Source: Sphingobium cloacae
GTDB lineage: Bacteria > Pseudomonadota > Alphaproteobacteria > Sphingomonadales > Sphingomonadaceae
Reading direction: 5' to 3'
DNA length: 64,000 bases
Assembly (NCBI RefSeq): GCF_002355855.1
Contig: NZ_AP017656.1
Coordinates: 62,001 to 126,000 of the forward strand
Shown here: piece after piece, positions 61,336 to 64,000 of the stretch
Layout: every line of letters begins with the position of its first letter
Position numbering within the stretch: the first letter of the stretch is position 1
The notes under the pieces: model-generated
Databases searched by the model: none
What the model was told of the DNA's origin: nothing
What the model saw: the letters and a program-made list of their open reading frames with translations, nothing else
Program-made: the position numbers and the translations under genes

Positions 61336-61908
61336 TCACACTAAGTCGAGATTTTTCGACAATCTTTCACGCGCGCGCCGGAGTCGCATCTCCACGGCCT
61401 TGCCGCTGATCCCCAGCGCGGCCGCGGTCTCCCCCTGGGACAGTCCTTCCACGGTCCGCAGCAAAAGCGTCTCCTTGAGCGTGGCCGGCAGCTCGGACAC
61501 CGCGCGCGAAAGCCGCGCAAGCTCTGCGCGATCGAAGGTTACCGCGTCGGCACCTGGCGCCTCGTCCCGCCCACTCTCCATGGTCTCGGGCGGCAGCGAA
61601 GAGGCGAACGATAGTATCTGGCGTATGCGCCGCCGCCTGTGCCAGTCGCGGCTCTTGTTGATCGCCACGCGGGTCAGCCACGCAGCGAGCGGTCGCTCTC
61701 CGTCATACTTTCGCAAGTTCTGAAAGGCGGCCACGAAGCATTCCTGAGTGAGGTCAAGCGCCTCTTCGGCGTCGCCGATATGCGAGCGGATCAGGCGGTA
61801 GACCGGTTTTTGGTGCCGCCGCATGATCTCAGCGAACGCAGCCTGACGTCCGCCGAGCGTCAAGGCGGCGAGTTCGCCGTCCGTGCAGGCCGCGAGATCG
61901 AGGCTCAC
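61336..61908 (-). CDS. ECF sigma factor, CnrH-like (cluster 2)
   Basis: 190 residues: region 2 ('DLTQECFVAAFQNLRKYDGE', 'PLAAWLTRVAINKSRDW') and region 4 ('ELPATLKETLLLRTVEGLSQ', 'EMRLRRARERLSKNLDL'). Paralogue of the cluster 1 sigma. Start overlaps the sensor stop (ATGA). Both sigmas may read the same promoter motif. Confidence 0.92.
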   Translation of the reverse strand: MSLDLAACTDGELAALTLGGRQAAFAEIMRRHQKPVYRLIRSHIGDAEEALDLTQECFVAAFQNLRKYDGERPLAAWLTRVAINKSRDWHRRRRIRQILSFASSLPPETMESGRDEAPGADAVTFDRAELARLSRAVSELPATLKETLLLRTVEGLSQGETAAALGISGKAVEMRLRRARERLSKNLDLV

Positions 61909-62348
61909 CGCGCGTCTGCGGTCAGCGCCTTCACCACCGCGCGGTCGAACGCCGTCGTCTGATCCGGCCGCAGGATCTGCCGCATCGCGAACATATGGTT
62001 CAACGTCTCCTTTTGGAGCTCACCCATCGCGCCGTGCGAACGATCGACGGCCGCCGCGACCTGCGGCCCGTTACCATGTTCGGCCTCGATGGCGGCGGCG
62101 AGCCGGGCGTTGTCGGCTCTGAGCTCCAGCTCCAAGGCACGCCTTCGAACGGCGAAGTGAGACTCCAGCGCCTGGAGCTTAGTCCGTTGAGCTTCGTCTA
62201 GCTCGAGCCCGTCGTGGAGCAAGCTGTGAAGCTCAACGCCCGGGCTTGGCGGGGACGGGAACAACTCACGTCCAGCCCAAACGCCTGCGACCGCCGCCAC
62301 GAACGCGATGATGGCGATCAGCATCGCCCTCCGGGCGCCGCTCGTCAC
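61905..62348 (-). CDS. CnrX-like periplasmic metal sensor (cluster 2)
   Basis: 147 residues: membrane anchor then the sensor domain with His41, His45 ('HSLLH'), Glu62, His118 and Met122 ('NHMFAMR') at the same positions as the cluster 1 sensor and as the CnrX metal ligands. Overlaps both neighbours by 4 bp. Confidence 0.88.
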   Translation of the reverse strand: MTSGARRAMLIAIIAFVAAVAGVWAGRELFPSPPSPGVELHSLLHDGLELDEAQRTKLQALESHFAVRRRALELELRADNARLAAAIEAEHGNGPQVAAAVDRSHGAMGELQKETLNHMFAMRQILRPDQTTAFDRAVVKALTADAR

Positions 62349-62629
62349 TGGAACGCGAGCAAGGTCGAAGGCGCTAGCGGCATGGCAGGCCCGAAGGGTG
62401 TTAGCGTCGGCACCTGCGCAGTCGCCGCTGTGGACGACAATCCGCCGCCCACCACTCCCAAGGCGACTGCGCCTAGCGCTGCCAGCATGCCGGATCGCAG
62501 CGCCACTACGCCACCCGCGCGGCGCTCCGCCGCGATCAGTCGCATGACTTCGCCTTCCAGTTCAGCGAGCCGGGGATCAAGCGGTTGCTCGCCAAGGCGG
62601 CGCAACGCGCTGTCTAAATCCATGTCCAT
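62345..62629 (-). CDS. CnrY-like membrane anti-sigma factor (cluster 2)
   Basis: 94 residues: cytoplasmic start 'MDMDLDSALRRLGEQPLDPR', one transmembrane helix, periplasmic tail ending 'LAPSTLLAFQ'. The ATG at 62629 was chosen because GGAGGA lies 6 nt before it; the ATG at 62635 abuts that site directly. Parallels the cluster 1 protein in length and both ends. Confidence 0.78.
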   Translation of the reverse strand: MDMDLDSALRRLGEQPLDPRLAELEGEVMRLIAAERRAGGVVALRSGMLAALGAVALGVVGGGLSSTAATAQVPTLTPFGPAMPLAPSTLLAFQ

Positions 62630-62658
62630 GGTCATTCCTCCGCCGTCCTCACATCCAT

Positions 62659-62682
62659 TACGCACGGCCGGCGAACACCCCT
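62659..62682 (-). promoter_or_regulatory. ECF-type promoter motif before anti-sigma/sensor/sigma operon 2
   Basis: Minus strand AGGGGTG, 11 bases, TGCGTA, ending 29 bp before the ATG. Confidence 0.67.
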
Positions 62683-63143
62683 CCAATCTGAAGTGAACGA
62701 ATGCCACACGCCCCTCGGCGCGACTGCGCACTCTTCCATTGCGTCCAATCGCTCGCAGCTGGCTACGCAGCCGACAATCCACGCGTCCCGCTGTTCAAAT
62801 TCCTTGGCAACTCTGTTTGCAGGCCGAGCGCGCCACTGAGCGGACGCCGCGGCGTTAGAAATAGAGGAGCCGGGCGACACCGGTCGGCACGGCTCTTCCG
62901 CTGTTTACAAATGAATGTGCTATCTCTTGGAAACCCTCGATTGCGGGAGGATCGCGCCGATCGCGCCCGAAGCGGCGAGAACGGCCTGTTCAGCTTCCGA
63001 AAACAGTCTCTTGTTTCCTTCTCCGAAATCCGACTATGGCGAGTCGAGTTTTCGGAGAAAGTCTTTGCTCGTCGGCTATGCGCGCTGTAAACGCTCGCGC
63101 TAAGTGGCGGCATTCTGATCGCGCTATTTGTCGGCGAGCGTCG
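62683..63143. other. Intergenic region with a recombination-site-like inverted repeat
   Basis: No supported gene. Holds a 10-bp perfect inverted repeat TTCTCCGAAA (63019-63028) / TTTCGGAGAA (63050-63059) with GACT/AGTC inside, plus a further TTCCGAAAA nearby at about 62996. Located just downstream of the resolvase gene, it could be a recombination site or an element end. Confidence 0.45.
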
Positions 63144-63716
63144 CTACGCGGCTACCGGCTTGGTCTCGGCCGATCGCACATAGGCGTAGAGTTTTGGCTT
63201 GGAGATGCCGAGCATCGAGCAAATCTTGGCGATCGGCATCGTGTTCTCGTGGTAGAGCCTGACGGGCAGGTCGCGCTTGTCCTTGCCGAGTGCGGCCGGC
63301 CGGCCACCCTTCTTGCCGCGAGCGCGGGCTGCGGTGAGACCGGCCTGGGTCCGCTCGCGGATCAGGTTGCGCTCGAACTCCGCCAATGCCCCGAACAGGT
63401 GGAAGGTAAGCTTGCCCGACGTGGTGGTCGTGTCGATCGCCTCGTGCAGGCTCAGCAGCCCGACCTTTTCCTCGTCGAGGTAGGTCATCCATCCGATCAG
63501 ATCACGGAGCGAGCGGCCGAGCCTGTCGAGGCGCCAGACCACCAGTGTGTCGCCGGCGCGAAGCAGCTCCTTCACCTTTTCCAATCCAGGGCGAGCGGCA
63601 GTCGCCCCGGAGGCCTTGTCGGTGATGACCTTCTCGCAGCCGGCAGCCTTCAGCGCATCACGCTGGAGGTCCAGGTTCTGCTCGGCGGTCGATACGCGGG
63701 CGTAACCGATTTTCAT
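63144..63716 (-). CDS. Serine recombinase / resolvase
   Basis: 190 residues: catalytic Ser9 in 'GYARVSTAEQNLDLQRDALK', 'DTLVVWRLDRLGRSLRDLIG', 'FGALAEFERNLIRERTQAGL' and a C-terminal helix-turn-helix ('IAKICSMLGISKPKLYAYVR'). Different from the Tn3 resolvase at 27350. Divergent from the transposase that starts at 63908, so probably belongs to that element. Confidence 0.9.
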   Translation of the reverse strand: MKIGYARVSTAEQNLDLQRDALKAAGCEKVITDKASGATAARPGLEKVKELLRAGDTLVVWRLDRLGRSLRDLIGWMTYLDEEKVGLLSLHEAIDTTTTSGKLTFHLFGALAEFERNLIRERTQAGLTAARARGKKGGRPAALGKDKRDLPVRLYHENTMPIAKICSMLGISKPKLYAYVRSAETKPVAA

Positions 63717-63907
63717 GCGTAGGGCCGGTGGCGCCCCGATCGGGCGCGGTTTGGGAAGAAAGTCGTCATCGGCAGGTCTATGTTGCCCTAGTTTTCTTTA
63801 CCGGGTAGATTTACGTCGAACAGGCCGGTTTGGCAACGCGAGCGGACTCGCATGGCGATGGGCAGGCAAATCTCCGTTTTCCTTACCTGCGACACGGACC
63901 GTCGGCG

Positions 63908-64000
63908 GTGACGCATCCGGCGCTTGTCCCGCCGCTGGCGATCGAGCGCTACCGCGTCCTTGAACCGCACCTCGCCGATGGCATCCCGCTCGCGGACCTC
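63908..64000 (+). CDS. Mu/TniA-like DDE transposase, 5' end only
   Basis: From a GTG at 63908 the frame reads 'VTHPALVPPLAIERYRVLEP' and 'HLADGIPLADL' to the edge of the window, similar to the N-terminal helix-turn-helix of Mu/TniA-like transposases. Partial, and the start is a guess. The 190-bp gap to the divergent resolvase may hold its res site. Confidence 0.5.
   Translation, partial: MTHPALVPPLAIERYRVLEPHLADGIPLADL

Overview
The window looks like accessory DNA from a sphingomonad-type alphaproteobacterium. The evidence is high G+C, a TonB-dependent receptor with the 'IVVTGSRI' plug start, Ti-type TraA conjugation genes, ATGA-overlapped operons and many periplasmic Met/His-rich copper proteins. 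No replication, partition or complete conjugation operon is visible, so plasmid, ICE and genomic island cannot be told apart. The abundance of remnants (traA twice, fixL twice, DUF6118 tails four times, mnmE, corA, sigma and csp fragments) shows a mosaic built by repeated recombination.

Layout. 0-5 kb: HutC-type GntR regulator, two tandem PepSY membrane proteins and a TonB-dependent receptor. 5.6-8.1 kb: divergent TetR/SDR pair and a broken corA. 8.1-10.8 kb: FixL-like heme-PAS kinase, FixJ-like regulator and a lone receiver. 10.8-17.0 kb: copper cluster 1 (DUF305, copB, copA, ECF sigma, CnrX-like sensor, CnrY-like anti-sigma, divergent copC and a truncated copD). 17.0-19.0 kb: a Tn3-type end, a 1522-bp IS3-family element and a truncated YHS/P-type ATPase start. 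19.0-22.8 kb: oleate hydratase, 3-hydroxyacyl-CoA dehydrogenase, thioesterase and TetR. 22.9-26.1 kb: catalase-like protein, conserved hypothetical and DyP peroxidase. 26.1-31.0 kb: a fixL fragment and a 4257-bp Tn3-family transposon carrying an acetyltransferase. 31.0-34.2 kb: headless traA and DUF6118. 34.4-42.4 kb: fliE, mnmE fragment, NTF2-like protein, candidate nuclease, DUF4396, a csp/sigma remnant, an acyltransferase, two DUF305 proteins and a decayed traA/DUF6118 copy. 42.5-46.3 kb: copZ, copA ATPase, cueR and a four-helix copper-storage protein. 46.3-54 kb: FTR1/cytochrome c protein, epimerase-SPW fusion, broken DUF1971, YgiD-like dioxygenase and DoxX. 53.2-62.7 kb: copper cluster 2 (copD, copC, thioredoxin-reductase-like enzyme, DUF2231, DUF411, DUF305, copB, copA, ECF sigma, sensor, anti-sigma). 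63.1-64.0 kb: a resolvase and the start of a Mu/TniA-like transposase.

How it works together. Two layers of copper control are visible. CueR-type promoters (19-bp spacers, dyads) lie before copZ, copA and csp and serve the cytosolic Cu(I) response. Separately, I found a repeated 24-bp motif AGGGGTG-N11-TGCGTA with constant spacing, usually 25-40 bp before start codons. It stands before both anti-sigma/sensor/sigma operons, both copC genes, the reductase, DUF2231, csp, the csp remnant and a DUF305 gene, with weaker copies before an acyltransferase and the TonB receptor. I propose that this is the promoter of the CnrH-like ECF sigma factors, so that one periplasmic metal-sensing system drives scattered modules. 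This regulon is the most interesting undescribed signal I see in the window.
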